Origin: Lachnospiraceae bacterium
Lineage (GTDB): Bacteria > Bacillota > Clostridia > Lachnospirales > Lachnospiraceae
Reading direction: 5' to 3'
DNA: 22,304 nt
NCBI GenBank assembly: GCA_017391545.1
Contig: JAFOYD010000103.1
Span: 1 to 22,304, forward strand
Shown here: piece by piece, positions 6,922 through 14,995 of the stretch
Layout of the letters: every line of letters starts with the position of its first letter
Position numbering within the stretch: position 1 is the stretch's first letter
Position numbers and translations under genes: made by a program
Notes under the pieces: generated by a model
The model's input: the letters and a program-made list of their open reading frames with translations, nothing else
Database searches by the model: none
Told to the model about the DNA's origin: nothing

Positions 6922-7674
6922 TTAGATGACGTCCTTCATATCGTATCTGCCGGCCGGCTTGCCCTTTAAGAATTTGGCAGCCTGCACTGCACCCTTTCCA
7001 AAAAGTGCCTTGGAATAAGCTCTGTGAGAAAACGTGATGACTTCATCCTCACCTGCAAATATGACATCATGATCGCCCACAATCGTGCCGCCTCTGACTG
7101 CGCTGATGCCGATTTCCTTATCGGTACGTTTCTGTCTCACCTGGCTTCTGTCATAGACATACTCGTATTCATTGTCAAATTCCTCATTGATGCTGTCAGC
7201 AAGCGCCAGTGCCGTACCACTTGGCGCATCCACTTTGAGATTGTGATGCTTTTCCACAATTTCAATATCAAAACCTGCCGGTACCAGAATCTTTGCCGCC
7301 TCTTTTAACAGCTTCAGGAGCATGTTGACGCCAAGTGACATATTGGCAGACTTCAGCACTGCGACCTTTTTGGATGCCTCCTCAACATGAGCAAGCTGTG
7401 CCTCTGAGAGACCAGTCGTACAAAGCACACACGGTACCTGCTTTTCCACACAGTAATCAAGCAGGCCATCAACCGCCTGTGCCACACAGAAGTCAATCAC
7501 TGCATCTGCAGTGATATCGCACTCCGCAATGCTCTTAAATACAGGATACGTATTCTTAATATGATCTGACGCATCGACACCCGCCACGATCTCAATCTCC
7601 GGGTCTGCCGCGATGATGCCTGTGATCATCTGACCCATTTTTCCATTACAGCCATGCATTATAACTCTTGTCAT
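6922..7674 (-). CDS. dapB: 4-hydroxy-tetrahydrodipicolinate reductase
   Basis: 250 residues, close to the family norm. It reduces hydroxytetrahydrodipicolinate to tetrahydrodipicolinate with NAD(P)H on the path to diaminopimelate and lysine. The N-terminal Rossmann motif reads IMHGCNGKMGQMI (5-17); CTTGLS (85-90) lines the cofactor site; EKHHNLKVDAPSGTA (141-155) holds the catalytic His143/His144 and Lys147 and the substrate-binding SGT. The start ATG 7674 has only an AAGGA about 10 nt upstream, a weaker site than dapA's. It follows dapA by 37 nt and precedes hisA by 16 nt, all on the minus strand and under the same lysine riboswitch. Confidence 0.95.
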   Translation of the reverse strand: MTRVIMHGCNGKMGQMITGIIAADPEIEIVAGVDASDHIKNTYPVFKSIAECDITADAVIDFCVAQAVDGLLDYCVEKQVPCVLCTTGLSEAQLAHVEEASKKVAVLKSANMSLGVNMLLKLLKEAAKILVPAGFDIEIVEKHHNLKVDAPSGTALALADSINEEFDNEYEYVYDRSQVRQKRTDKEIGISAVRGGTIVGDHDVIFAGEDEVITFSHRAYSKALFGKGAVQAAKFLKGKPAGRYDMKDVI

Positions 7675-7711
7675 CTTTTTGTGTATCCTTTCCTTGTCTT
7701 AATCCTACAAT

Positions 7712-8596
7712 CTACAAAACACCGTAATCCTTCATCGCTTTTTCAAGTCTTGCGGCATTTGCCTCCTCCATTTCTGTAAGAGGTCTTCTAAGCGGACCAC
7801 CCTCCATGCCGTTGAGATTCAGCGCCTTTTTAACAGGAATCGGATTGACCTCACAGAACAGTGCATCGATCAGATTGAGTGCACGCAACTGTTCCTTGCA
7901 GCTCTCTGTTACATTGCCATCAAAGTAGAGCTGACAAATGTTGTGTGTCTGCTCCGGTGCAATATTTGAGAGAACGGAAATGACTCCCTTTCCGCCAAGA
8001 GAAAGAATTGGTACAATCTGGTCATCGTTTCCGGAGTAAAGATCGACACAGCCATCAGCCAGAGCCATAATCTTTGCAACCTGTGAAATGTTTCCGCTTG
8101 CTTCCTTGACGCCGACAATGTTCTCAACCTCTTTGCAGAGACGTACGATTGTCTCAGGTGTCATGCCACAGCCTGTTCTGCCTGGTATATTGTAAAGGAT
8201 GGCTGGTACCTTGACAGAATCTGCAATCATCTTGAAGTGCTCATACAGACCATTCTGTGTTGCCTTGTTGTAGTATGGAGTCACTAAAAGGAGACCATCA
8301 ACGCCAGCCTTCTCTGCTTCCTGTGAGAGATAAATTGCTGTGTTTGTGCAGTTCGAGCCTGTTCCTGCGATAACCGGAATTCTCTTGTTCACCTGCTTTA
8401 CACAGAAACGGATACAGTCAAGATGCTCCTCATGTGTCAGTGTAGATGCCTCGCCTGTTGTACCACAGACAATAATGGCATCTGTCTTGTTTGCGATCTG
8501 AAACTCGATCAGTTTTGCAAATGCCTCGTAGTTTACTTCTCCGTTTGCTTTCATTGGTGTCACGATTGCAACGCCAGCTCCTGTAAATATCGACAT
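7712..8596 (-). CDS. dapA: 4-hydroxy-tetrahydrodipicolinate synthase
   Basis: 294 residues, full length. It condenses pyruvate with aspartate semialdehyde, the first committed step of diaminopimelate/lysine synthesis. Landmarks: CGTTGEASTLT (44-54) with the Thr46-Thr47 proton relay, TPYYNKATQNGLYEHF, ILYNIPGRTG with Tyr135, and VGVKEASGN with Lys164 as the Schiff-base lysine. Start ATG 8596 has AAGGAGG at a good distance. It is the first gene of dapA-dapB-hisA, and its long leader folds as a lysine riboswitch, so expression should drop when lysine is plentiful. Confidence 0.97.
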   Translation of the reverse strand: MSIFTGAGVAIVTPMKANGEVNYEAFAKLIEFQIANKTDAIIVCGTTGEASTLTHEEHLDCIRFCVKQVNKRIPVIAGTGSNCTNTAIYLSQEAEKAGVDGLLLVTPYYNKATQNGLYEHFKMIADSVKVPAILYNIPGRTGCGMTPETIVRLCKEVENIVGVKEASGNISQVAKIMALADGCVDLYSGNDDQIVPILSLGGKGVISVLSNIAPEQTHNICQLYFDGNVTESCKEQLRALNLIDALFCEVNPIPVKKALNLNGMEGGPLRRPLTEMEEANAARLEKAMKDYGVL

Positions 8597-8628
8597 AATT
8601 TTGTCCTCCTTAAAATAAATGATTGAAA

Positions 8629-8890
8629 AGAAAAAGACCGATCATCTAATCAATAGACAGTCGGCATCATATACTCACATATCACCATGCCCGGACACTT
8701 TCCGGATCAGGTCAAAAATGAATGATAGCTCTCCATCTGTTGATGACAGTCATACGGCTATTAACCGCATGCCCAAGCAAAAGCTCTCAGGAAACTTCTG
8801 CTTTCGGCGTTCATTCCTTTCCCCTCTCCTCATCGATGCCTGACATCTCATAAAGGGTACTCATAAGAAACGCAACCTCTATCTCAATTC
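8629..8890 (-). ncRNA. Lysine riboswitch (L box) with expression-platform terminator
   Basis: On the minus strand the leader holds the conserved L-box core in order: GATAGAGGTTGCG (8871-8883), ATGAGTA, GGGGAAAGGAATGAACGCCG, a GCTTTTGCTTGGGC segment, GACTGTCA, and TGGAGAGCTATC closing P1 (GATAG with CTATC at 8724-8728). The aptamer spans about 8724-8883. Downstream, CCGACTGTCTA pairs with TAGATGATCGG (8638-8664) with one mismatch, followed by TCTTTTTCTTTT, an intrinsic terminator 42 nt before the dapA ATG. Lysine binding should favour this terminator. Confidence 0.93.
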
Positions 8891-8905
8891 TCTTTATGTC
8901 ATTTA

Positions 8906-8934
8906 ATTATATAGCCTAATGAATAGACTGTCAA
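8906..8934 (-). promoter_or_regulatory. Perfect consensus sigma-A promoter of the dapA operon
   Basis: Minus strand: TTGACA (8929-8934), 17-nt spacer, TATAAT (8906-8911). Transcription would begin near 8899, just before the lysine aptamer. Confidence 0.92.
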
Positions 8935-8942
8935 CTCTAAAA

Positions 8943-8974
8943 AACAACAAAGGAGCACAAATTGGCTCCTTTGT
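8943..8974 (-). terminator. Intrinsic terminator of the cobO-like gene
   Basis: Minus strand ACAAAGGAGC pairs with GCTCCTTTGT around an 8-nt loop, then TGTTTTTT. It lies between the stop at 8982 and the dapA promoter. Confidence 0.85.
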
Positions 8975-8981
8975 TTCCAAA

Positions 8982-9473
8982 TCAGTATATTTTGTATTTC
9001 ACTTCTTCAATCTCAAAAATCTCATCAGCCAGCTGACAGACTGCATCATTGAGTTTGATTCCTGTCAGAATAATACTGACATCCTCCGCTTTTGCTTCCA
9101 AAATATGGCTTAAATCCTCAATGGTAATGATTCCATTGTCAATCAGGCCAAGCACTTCATCCAGAATCAGCAGGCTGCATTCACCCGTCGTCAGCACCTT
9201 TTTGGCAAAATTCAGACCATTTTTGATGTTGTGGATTTCTTCCTGCTTACGCTCATCTGAAAGCTGCGCAAATTCCTCCTCACTCTTTTCGAAACGGAAG
9301 ATCTTGATCTCCGGCTCCATTCTCTTGAGAAACTCCTCACTCTGGTTGCCCTTCAGGAAATTAATGATTACCACTTGTTTACCCGTACTTGCCATCTGAA
9401 TGGCAGTTCCAAGTGCCGCTGCAGTTTTACCGTGTCCTTCACCACTGTATACCTGTACCAATCCCTTTTCCAT
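8982..9473 (-). CDS. cobO: CobO/BtuR-family cob(I)alamin adenosyltransferase-like protein
   Basis: 163 residues from ATG 9473, with GAGG 9 nt upstream; longer upstream versions have no ribosome site. The protein opens directly with a strand and P-loop, VQVYSGEGHGKTAAALGTA (Gly11-Thr17), then VVIINFLKG, a FEKSEEEF region, and a Walker B-like CSLLILDEVLGLID, as in CobO/BtuR. These enzymes transfer the adenosyl group of ATP to the cobalt of cob(I)alamin. It is shorter than CobO (~200 residues) and lacks the usual N-terminal helix, a form common in this bacterial group, so a cobalamin role is likely but not certain. Its own promoter and terminator make it monocistronic; no cobalamin synthesis genes adjoin it. 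Confidence 0.8.
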   Translation of the reverse strand: MEKGLVQVYSGEGHGKTAAALGTAIQMASTGKQVVIINFLKGNQSEEFLKRMEPEIKIFRFEKSEEEFAQLSDERKQEEIHNIKNGLNFAKKVLTTGECSLLILDEVLGLIDNGIITIEDLSHILEAKAEDVSIILTGIKLNDAVCQLADEIFEIEEVKYKIY

Positions 9474-9557
9474 TAATTTATACCTCATGCCCTGTAACCG
9501 CTGCGTTACGTTGCCCTTTCCTATACCTGTCATTGCAAACTATCTATAGTTTCAAAC

Positions 9558-9586
9558 ATCATAGCATAGTACATAGGATTTTGCAA
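9558..9586 (-). promoter_or_regulatory. Promoter of the cobO-like gene
   Basis: Minus strand: TTGCAA (9581-9586), 17-nt spacer, TATGAT (9558-9563) with extended -10 TG. It lies just past the stop of the SSB-like gene. Confidence 0.6.
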
Positions 9587-9606
9587 CTTTTTTCAGCCCC
9601 TGGTAT

Positions 9607-10275
9607 TTATTCTGCCCCGTCGTCCGGAAGTTCCAGCTTGCTGACCGAAACTTCATAGGCAATCCGCTTCTCAAGCTCATCCTCTGAAAGTTTTTTCATG
9701 TATTCCCGCGACTGGATCCGTCCCCATACGAGACAGCGCTCTCCAATCTCAAAACCGGATGCATAGCGGGCATTTCTTCCCCAGCAAATGCAGGGAATAT
9801 AGTCTGACTTTCCATATGGACGGTTAACGGCAAGCAAAAGGTCTGCAATTTCACGGCCAAGTGGAGTCTTTCTATAGATCGGTTCCTTGCAGACATATCC
9901 ATCAAGAAAGATCTGATTCGTTTTGATATTCTCACTGATCTCCTCTACAAATTCTACCTCTCTTGCAAATACAGAAAGAACCAGCTTGTTTTTGTGCTCC
10001 TCATGTCTGTTATAGGATCGAAACTGTCCATTCACCACGACCATCATGCCTCTATAATCTTCATTTACATCAAGCAGTCTCTCTGAAATCATTACCGGTA
10101 TGATATCCATGGATTCCGACAATCTTGCCACCTGAATACTTACCATATAGAAGCCCTCGCCGAAAATCTCATGGCTAAACGAGAACTCACTGACAATTTC
10201 GCCCATGATCGTTACCTGATTGTTTTCAATGACCTGCTCACGATATCCATTTTTTGTCTTGATTGTTTCTTGCAT
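9607..10275 (-). CDS. Two-OB-fold single-stranded DNA-binding protein
   Basis: 222 residues; ATG 10275 with GGGAG 8 nt upstream. Two SSB-type OB folds in one chain: the first about 18-110 (VTIMGEIVSEFSFSHE ... DIIPVMISERL ... VVVNGQFRSYN ... LVLSVFAREVEFV), the second about 119-205 (IFLDGYVCKEPIYRKTPLGREIADLLLAVNR, DYIPCICWGRNA, VWGRIQSREY). The second is closer to canonical SSB (CKEPxxRxTPxGxExxxxxxAVNR, WG). The acidic end LPDDGAE lacks the DDDIPF tip that recruits repair proteins in ordinary SSB. Canonical SSB is one OB fold of ~110 residues forming tetramers; a two-fold chain could act as a dimer. It is not next to rpsF/rpsR, so is probably a specialised paralogue. Confidence 0.8.
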   Translation of the reverse strand: MQETIKTKNGYREQVIENNQVTIMGEIVSEFSFSHEIFGEGFYMVSIQVARLSESMDIIPVMISERLLDVNEDYRGMMVVVNGQFRSYNRHEEHKNKLVLSVFAREVEFVEEISENIKTNQIFLDGYVCKEPIYRKTPLGREIADLLLAVNRPYGKSDYIPCICWGRNARYASGFEIGERCLVWGRIQSREYMKKLSEDELEKRIAYEVSVSKLELPDDGAE

Positions 10276-10459
10276 TTTTTCATTCTCCCTTCATTCTTGT
10301 GTTTATATCATATGATAATTTATACAGTAAATAAAGCTTGAAATATCGCAACAATTTCCTATTTGTCCGATGGTTTTACAGGATATCGTAACATTCGACA
10401 AGGATACCTATCCATTTTGGCTGTTTTTTGTGAAATGCCGTAGAAATCTTTTCAGAGAG

Positions 10460-10488
10460 TTGCAAAAAGCATTTGCAAATGATATACT
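10460..10488 (+). promoter_or_regulatory. Promoter of typA
   Basis: TTGCAA (10460-10465), 17-nt spacer, TATACT (10483-10488) with extended -10 TG (10480-10481 region). The ~80-nt leader contains one short hairpin, ACCTGC-loop-GCAGGT (10531-10549). Apart from the two divergent promoters I see nothing else in 10276-10573. Confidence 0.65.
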
Positions 10489-10573
10489 ATTACAGTTTTG
10501 AAGACTTTTAGACGTTTGTTATTGTATTGTACCTGCTTCGTCGGCAGGTTTTAGAAAGGCAAGGTAACTTAAT

Positions 10574-12403
10574 ATGATACAGAAAAGAGAAGATGTCAGA
10601 AACGTAGCCATTATCGCCCATGTTGACCATGGCAAGACTACTCTTGTAGATGAGCTGTTAAAGCAAAGCGGTGTATTCCGTGAAAATCAGGAAGTGGCTG
10701 AACGTGTCATGGATTCCAATGACATCGAGCGAGAGCGCGGTATCACGATCTTATCAAAAAACACAGCGGTCATGTATAAGGGCACAAAGATCAATATCAT
10801 TGACACCCCGGGTCATCCTGACTTTGGTGGCGAAGTGGAACGTGTACTGAAAATGGTAAATGGCGTTATCCTTGTGGTAGATGCCTTTGAGGGTGCCATG
10901 CCACAGACCAAGTTCGTGCTCAGAAAAGCACTGGAGCTGAAGCTCCCTGTTATCGTATGTATCAATAAAATCGACCGCCCTGAAGCGCGTGCTTCTGAAG
11001 TCGTTGACGAAGTATTAGAGCTGTTCTTAGAATTGGATGCTGATGATTCACAGCTTGACTGCCCGTTTGTATTTGCTTCCGCTAAGGCAGGTATCGCTTC
11101 CTTAGATGAAGGCGAGACAGGTGTTGATATGACACCACTGTTTGAAACAATTCTTGACTATATCCCTGCTCCTGAAGGAGATCCCGATGCAGGTACCCAG
11201 GTACTCATCAGTACAATCGACTACAATGAATACGTCGGCCGTATCGGTGTCGGAAAGGTTGACAATGGCACGATCAAGGTCAACCAGGAGGTTATGATCT
11301 GCAACCACCACGAGCCTGACAAGCAAAAGAAAGTAAAGGTCAGCAAGCTCTATGAATTTGATGGATTAAATAAGGTAGAAGTAAAGGAAGCCGGCATCGG
11401 TTCTATCGTTGCCATCTCCGGTATCTCAGATATCCACATCGGCGATACACTCTGTTCAGTAGACAATGTCGTTCCGATTCCATTCCAGAAAATCAGTGAG
11501 CCTACCATTGCCATGCAGTTTATCGTAAACGATTCTCCGCTTGCAGGTCAGGAAGGCAAGTATGTCACCAGCCGCCATCTGCGCGACAGACTGTTCCGTG
11601 AGCTTAACACCGACGTGTCACTTCGTGTCGAAGAGACGGAAAATGCTGATTCCTTCAAGGTATCCGGACGTGGTGAGCTTCATTTGTCCGTATTGATCGA
11701 GAACATGCGCCGTGAAGGTTATGAGTTTGCCGTCAGCAAAGCCGAAGTACTCTACAAGACAGACGAGAATGGAAAAAGGCTTGAGCCTATGGAGCTTGCC
11801 TATGTCGACGTACCAGAGGAATTTTCCGGTACGGTCATCGAGAAACTCAGCCAGAGAAAGGGCGAGCTTCAGAACATGGGAAAAGCAAGTGGCGGTTATG
11901 CCCGTCTTGAGTTCTCGATTCCGTCACGCGGTCTGATCGGCTATCGTGGTGAGTTTATGACAGACACGAAAGGTAACGGTATCCTGAACACCATTTTTGA
12001 CGGTTATGGTCCTTATAAGGGCGATATCCAGTACCGCAAGCAGGGCTCTCTGATCGCCTTTGAAGCAGGTGAGGCAATCACCTATGGTCTGTACAATGCA
12101 CAGGAGCGCGGTACACTGTTTATCGGACCGGGCGAAAAGGTCTACTCCGGTATGATTGTCGGCCAGAATGGTAAAGGCGAGGATATCGAGCTGAATGTCT
12201 GCAAGAAAAAGCAGCTCACCAATACCCGTTCCTCAAGTGCTGATGAGGCACTGCGCCTGACACCGCCTAAGATCTTAAGTCTTGAGCAGGCGCTTGACTT
12301 TATCGATACAGACGAGCTTCTGGAGGTCACTCCTGAGCATCTGCGTATCCGCAAAAAGATCCTTGATCCTACGCTCAGAAAGAGAGCCGGATTTAAGAAA
12401 TAA
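10574..12403 (+). CDS. typA: Ribosome-associated GTPase TypA/BipA
   Basis: 609 residues, full length. Translation-factor GTPase that binds the ribosome in the EF-G site and helps 50S assembly and growth under stress or cold. G motifs: AHVDHGKTT (15-23), the switch region RERGITI, DTPGHPDFGGE, and NKIDRP; then a beta-barrel domain II (DYNEYVGRIGVGKV), the EF-G-like domains III and V (PLAGQEGKYVTSRHLRDRL, MGKASGGYARLEFSIPSRGLIGYRGEFMTDT), and the BipA-specific C-terminal domain (GQNGKGEDIELNVCKKKQLTN ... LTPPKILSLEQALDFI). Start ATG 10574 has only AAGG 9 nt upstream. Own promoter and terminator. Confidence 0.97.
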   Translation: MIQKREDVRNVAIIAHVDHGKTTLVDELLKQSGVFRENQEVAERVMDSNDIERERGITILSKNTAVMYKGTKINIIDTPGHPDFGGEVERVLKMVNGVILVVDAFEGAMPQTKFVLRKALELKLPVIVCINKIDRPEARASEVVDEVLELFLELDADDSQLDCPFVFASAKAGIASLDEGETGVDMTPLFETILDYIPAPEGDPDAGTQVLISTIDYNEYVGRIGVGKVDNGTIKVNQEVMICNHHEPDKQKKVKVSKLYEFDGLNKVEVKEAGIGSIVAISGISDIHIGDTLCSVDNVVPIPFQKISEPTIAMQFIVNDSPLAGQEGKYVTSRHLRDRLFRELNTDVSLRVEETENADSFKVSGRGELHLSVLIENMRREGYEFAVSKAEVLYKTDENGKRLEPMELAYVDVPEEFSGTVIEKLSQRKGELQNMGKASGGYARLEFSIPSRGLIGYRGEFMTDTKGNGILNTIFDGYGPYKGDIQYRKQGSLIAFEAGEAITYGLYNAQERGTLFIGPGEKVYSGMIVGQNGKGEDIELNVCKKKQLTNTRSSSADEALRLTPPKILSLEQALDFIDTDELLEVTPEHLRIRKKILDPTLRKRAGFKK

Positions 12404-12410
12404 CGTTTTT

Positions 12411-12444
12411 AAAAGATGCTTCATTTTTATGGAGCATCTTTTTT
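12411..12444 (+). terminator. Intrinsic terminator of typA
   Basis: AAAAGATGCTTC pairs with GGAGCATCTTTT around ATTTTTAT, followed by T residues, 8 nt after the typA stop. Confidence 0.85.
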
Positions 12445-12452
12445 GATATCCT

Positions 12453-12585
12453 GTTACTGTTCACTCCGCTCCAGTAACGAGTAAAAATCCATGCAAAATT
12501 TGCTTCGCAAATGGATTTTTACTTGGCTACATTACGTTTTATCACGGACTTAGCAGTAAATGCTAAGTCCTGTCTGAACAGTAAC
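12453..12585. repeat. 133-bp intergenic inverted-repeat element
   Basis: Flanked by a perfect 11-bp terminal inverted repeat, GTTACTGTTCA (12453-12463) and TGAACAGTAAC (12575-12585). Inside are two further hairpins: GTAAAAATCCAT (12481-12492) with ATGGATTTTTAC (12511-12522) plus inner TTTGC/GCAAA, and GGACTTAGCA (12546-12555) with TGCTAAGTCC (12561-12570). No coding sequence. It could be a small non-autonomous mobile element (MITE/REP-like) or a structured RNA; I see no second copy in the window. Confidence 0.6.
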
Positions 12586-12595
12586 GATTTCCTTC

Positions 12596-12623
12596 TAAAT
12601 TTTTTCACACAATCTGCCGATAT
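12596..12623 (+). promoter_or_regulatory. Sigma-D/sigma-28-like (motility) promoter
   Basis: TAAA (12596-12599), 16 nt, GCCGATAT (12616-12623). The -10 element matches the sigma-28 consensus at all eight positions; the spacing is one base longer than the usual 15. It lies 60 nt before the ATG at 12683. Confidence 0.5.
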
Positions 12624-12682
12624 TATGATAAAATATAGTTGCAGGGATGCGATTTTATCATTTATTCAAAGGAGTGATCAGT

Positions 12683-13180
12683 ATGGCAAACATTTCATGG
12701 ACATCTTCTTCCATAAACAGTTTTTTCAATACTTCATTAAATACAGGTAACTCGCCGTTTAGCAATGTATACAGCAGTCTTGGCGATGCCTCAATGATCA
12801 AGTCAGGCGTCTACAAGAAGCTGATGAAATCATATGTCAATGAGCTCAAATCAAGCTCTTCCGAAAGTGACAAGACAACCTCATCCGACAAGACGGATTC
12901 TTCCAAAAAGAACGCAAACGCCTACACCTATGACAAGAACGGCAACAAGACCGGTGCCTCCATCAAGAATTCGGTACTGGATGAACTGTTAGAGCATAAA
13001 CCCTATTCATCCAAAATCAAAAATTCCGTGCTTGACAAATTGTTGGAAAAAGATGAAAAGACAACCACGACACCTGATGGTACTGTAACGGACAAGACAG
13101 AAACGTCTGCGGAAACTGTACAGAACACAGCACAGGCTTCCGAAGCTGTGGCAGGTGCCATTATCGATGAATCTGTTTAA
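12683..13180 (+). CDS. Unknown Ser/Lys-rich protein with a duplicated IKNSVLDxLLE motif
   Basis: 165 residues from ATG 12683 with AAAGGAG 8 nt upstream; the frame extends to 12647 but without a ribosome site. N-terminus MANISWTSSSINSFFNTSLN has no signal peptide. The middle is low-complexity (KSSSSESDKTTSSDKTDSSKK), then IKNSVLDELLEHKPYSS is followed directly by KIKNSVLDKLLEKDEK, a tandem duplication. The tail is Thr/Glu/Ala-rich. No domain recognised. The sigma-28-like promoter and the neighbouring chemoreceptor hint at a link to motility or flagella, but that is inference. Possibly a structural or exported protein. Confidence 0.7.
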   Translation: MANISWTSSSINSFFNTSLNTGNSPFSNVYSSLGDASMIKSGVYKKLMKSYVNELKSSSSESDKTTSSDKTDSSKKNANAYTYDKNGNKTGASIKNSVLDELLEHKPYSSKIKNSVLDKLLEKDEKTTTTPDGTVTDKTETSAETVQNTAQASEAVAGAIIDESV

Positions 13181-13188
13181 ATTCACAT

Positions 13189-13236
13189 AAAAATCTCCTG
13201 CAGATGCTTTACCAGCATATGCAGGAGATTTTTTAT
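13189..13236. terminator. Bidirectional intrinsic terminator
   Basis: AAAATCTCCTGCA-g-ATGCT pairs with AGCAT-a-TGCAGGAGATTTT around TTACC, with A- and T-tracts on both sides. It lies between the gene ending at 13180 and the convergent chemoreceptor. Confidence 0.88.
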
Positions 13237-13255
13237 TTCATGTAATTGTACACAT

Positions 13256-14947
13256 CTACTGTAAAATAAATTGATCCACAATACCTTTCAGGTTGTCTGC
13301 ACATCCATAACATTCAGCAACCATATCATTTGTCTCACTTGCCTTTTCAACCATATTGCTCGTCTTTTCCGCAATATCTGTTACGCCGGCAGCAGACTCA
13401 TTTACAGTATCCTTGATACCATCCAGTGCCTTTGCCGATGAATCAATCAGCGCAGACAGCCGTTTCACGGCATCCTTTACTTCATTCATATTATTTCCAT
13501 AAGAATCTGCATCTGACTGGTACTGTACACTGACTTCCTTAAATTCTTTATAATCACCGATTACTGTTTTCTCAAGGAATTCCGTCGTTTCTTCCATGCA
13601 TTCTGTCATATTGCTGACTGCAACATTGACCTCCTGCACAATTGTTCCGATATTCGCGATTGCTTTCGATGTCTGGTCCGCCAGGCTTCCGATTTCTGTT
13701 GCTACTACCGCAAAGCCTTTACCTGCTTCTCCGGCCCTGGCTGCTTCAATGCTTGCATTTAATGCCAAGAGTCCTGTCTGGGACGAGATTTCCATAATTG
13801 TGTCGGACAGTGCATTAATCTTATCAACAGCCTTAGAGCCTTCGATTGCTTTCTGCGATTTCTCCTTCACACTCTGATACATGTCCATTGTCCGGTTGGT
13901 TGCCTGCTCTGTCTTAGCACCCAGATTCTTGGCACGCTCCATGACTTCATTCGACGCATCTGCTCCTTTTTGTGCCATATCCGTGATTGCATTGGCATCC
14001 TTCTTCATTCCCTGCACACTTTCATTGATGGAAATGGTCGTAGCAGCCGTCTCTTCCATGCCTGCGGCAAGCTGCTGCGTCGTAGCTGAATTGTCCGTAC
14101 ACATATTGTTGATGGTATCGCTTATCTGCTTTAATCCATTTACACTCTCGGTAATCTGTCCACTTACCCCATTAATGTCAGCAACCATGCCCCGCAGATT
14201 CTTACGCATATCATGTATTTTTCTTGCCATGTGCCCCGTCTCATCTTTTCTGTCTTTCAATTTCTTGGAATCCGGATTCGGTGTAAAGTCAAATCGGGCT
14301 GTCTTCTCAATAATCTGCGTCAGTCTCTTAATTGGTCTACAGATAAACAAGCTCACAATATATCCGGCAATCAGACATTCGATCAGTGTTGCTATGGCAA
14401 CGACTCCCATAGATTGCGTCATACTGTTTATAGGAGCGATTATCTCACCCTTATCTGCTGTCACTACCACGATCATTTTATTGCTGGTAATCGCATACCC
14501 AGCGTACTTGGTCGCCCCTTTATAATCATATTCCACAATTGCATTCTCAGGAATCTTTCCAGCCTGAAGATCTGACACGACACCTTTAATCACAGAATTC
14601 TCTATCGGCTGTCCGATTTTTTCAGCTGTAGGATGGTAGAGCATCGTACCGTCTGCATCTACCAGATAGGCATAGGCGGAATCTATTCCTTTCATTTCAA
14701 TCCCCTGCATGACACTTAGATATTCTCCGTTACTCATCAGCTCGGATGGTATATTACCGATTGTCTGTGCACCCTGCTCTGCAAGGCTTAGAATGTAGTT
14801 TTCATTCGTTTCCTCTACAATTTTTCTGCTTTGTGAAGTCGCACTAAGTACACTTCCAACCAATGAATAAGCAACAATACACACAACAAGTATCAGAATT
14901 TTAAAAGAAATAGAATGGATAAGAGTTACTTTTTCTGTTTTTTCCAT
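13256..14947 (-). CDS. Methyl-accepting chemotaxis protein (transmembrane chemoreceptor)
   Basis: 563 residues; ATG 14947 with AGGGGA upstream. Membrane segments at about 15-36 and 180-203 bracket an extracellular sensor that looks like a Cache domain: SAYAYLVDADGTMLYHPTAEKIGQPIEN is a typical Cache strand-loop. A HAMP linker follows (ICRPIKRLTQIIEKTARFDF onward), then the coiled-coil signalling domain with the conserved hairpin tip EISSQTGLLALNASIEAARAGE..GKGFAVVATEIGSLAD that contacts CheA and CheW. The ligand cannot be read from sequence. Methylation helices flank the tip; no CheR-binding pentapeptide at the C-terminus (ends VDQFILQ). No che genes adjoin. It has a sigma-A-like rather than sigma-28 promoter. 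Confidence 0.95.
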   Translation of the reverse strand: MEKTEKVTLIHSISFKILILVVCIVAYSLVGSVLSATSQSRKIVEETNENYILSLAEQGAQTIGNIPSELMSNGEYLSVMQGIEMKGIDSAYAYLVDADGTMLYHPTAEKIGQPIENSVIKGVVSDLQAGKIPENAIVEYDYKGATKYAGYAITSNKMIVVVTADKGEIIAPINSMTQSMGVVAIATLIECLIAGYIVSLFICRPIKRLTQIIEKTARFDFTPNPDSKKLKDRKDETGHMARKIHDMRKNLRGMVADINGVSGQITESVNGLKQISDTINNMCTDNSATTQQLAAGMEETAATTISINESVQGMKKDANAITDMAQKGADASNEVMERAKNLGAKTEQATNRTMDMYQSVKEKSQKAIEGSKAVDKINALSDTIMEISSQTGLLALNASIEAARAGEAGKGFAVVATEIGSLADQTSKAIANIGTIVQEVNVAVSNMTECMEETTEFLEKTVIGDYKEFKEVSVQYQSDADSYGNNMNEVKDAVKRLSALIDSSAKALDGIKDTVNESAAGVTDIAEKTSNMVEKASETNDMVAECYGCADNLKGIVDQFILQ

Positions 14948-14995
14948 AAAATTATCCCCTTTGCTTATATAAATGTACCAATTGTATATATAACT

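Noticed and set aside
10531..10552. Hairpin in the typA leader as a terminator or riboswitch
   Set aside because: Six base pairs followed by only four T residues; no conserved aptamer elements. Left as a minor leader hairpin.
13881..14525. 214-codon plus-strand ORF opposite the chemoreceptor
   Set aside because: Its hydrophobic look comes from the complement of coiled-coil codons; no ribosome site or family resemblance.
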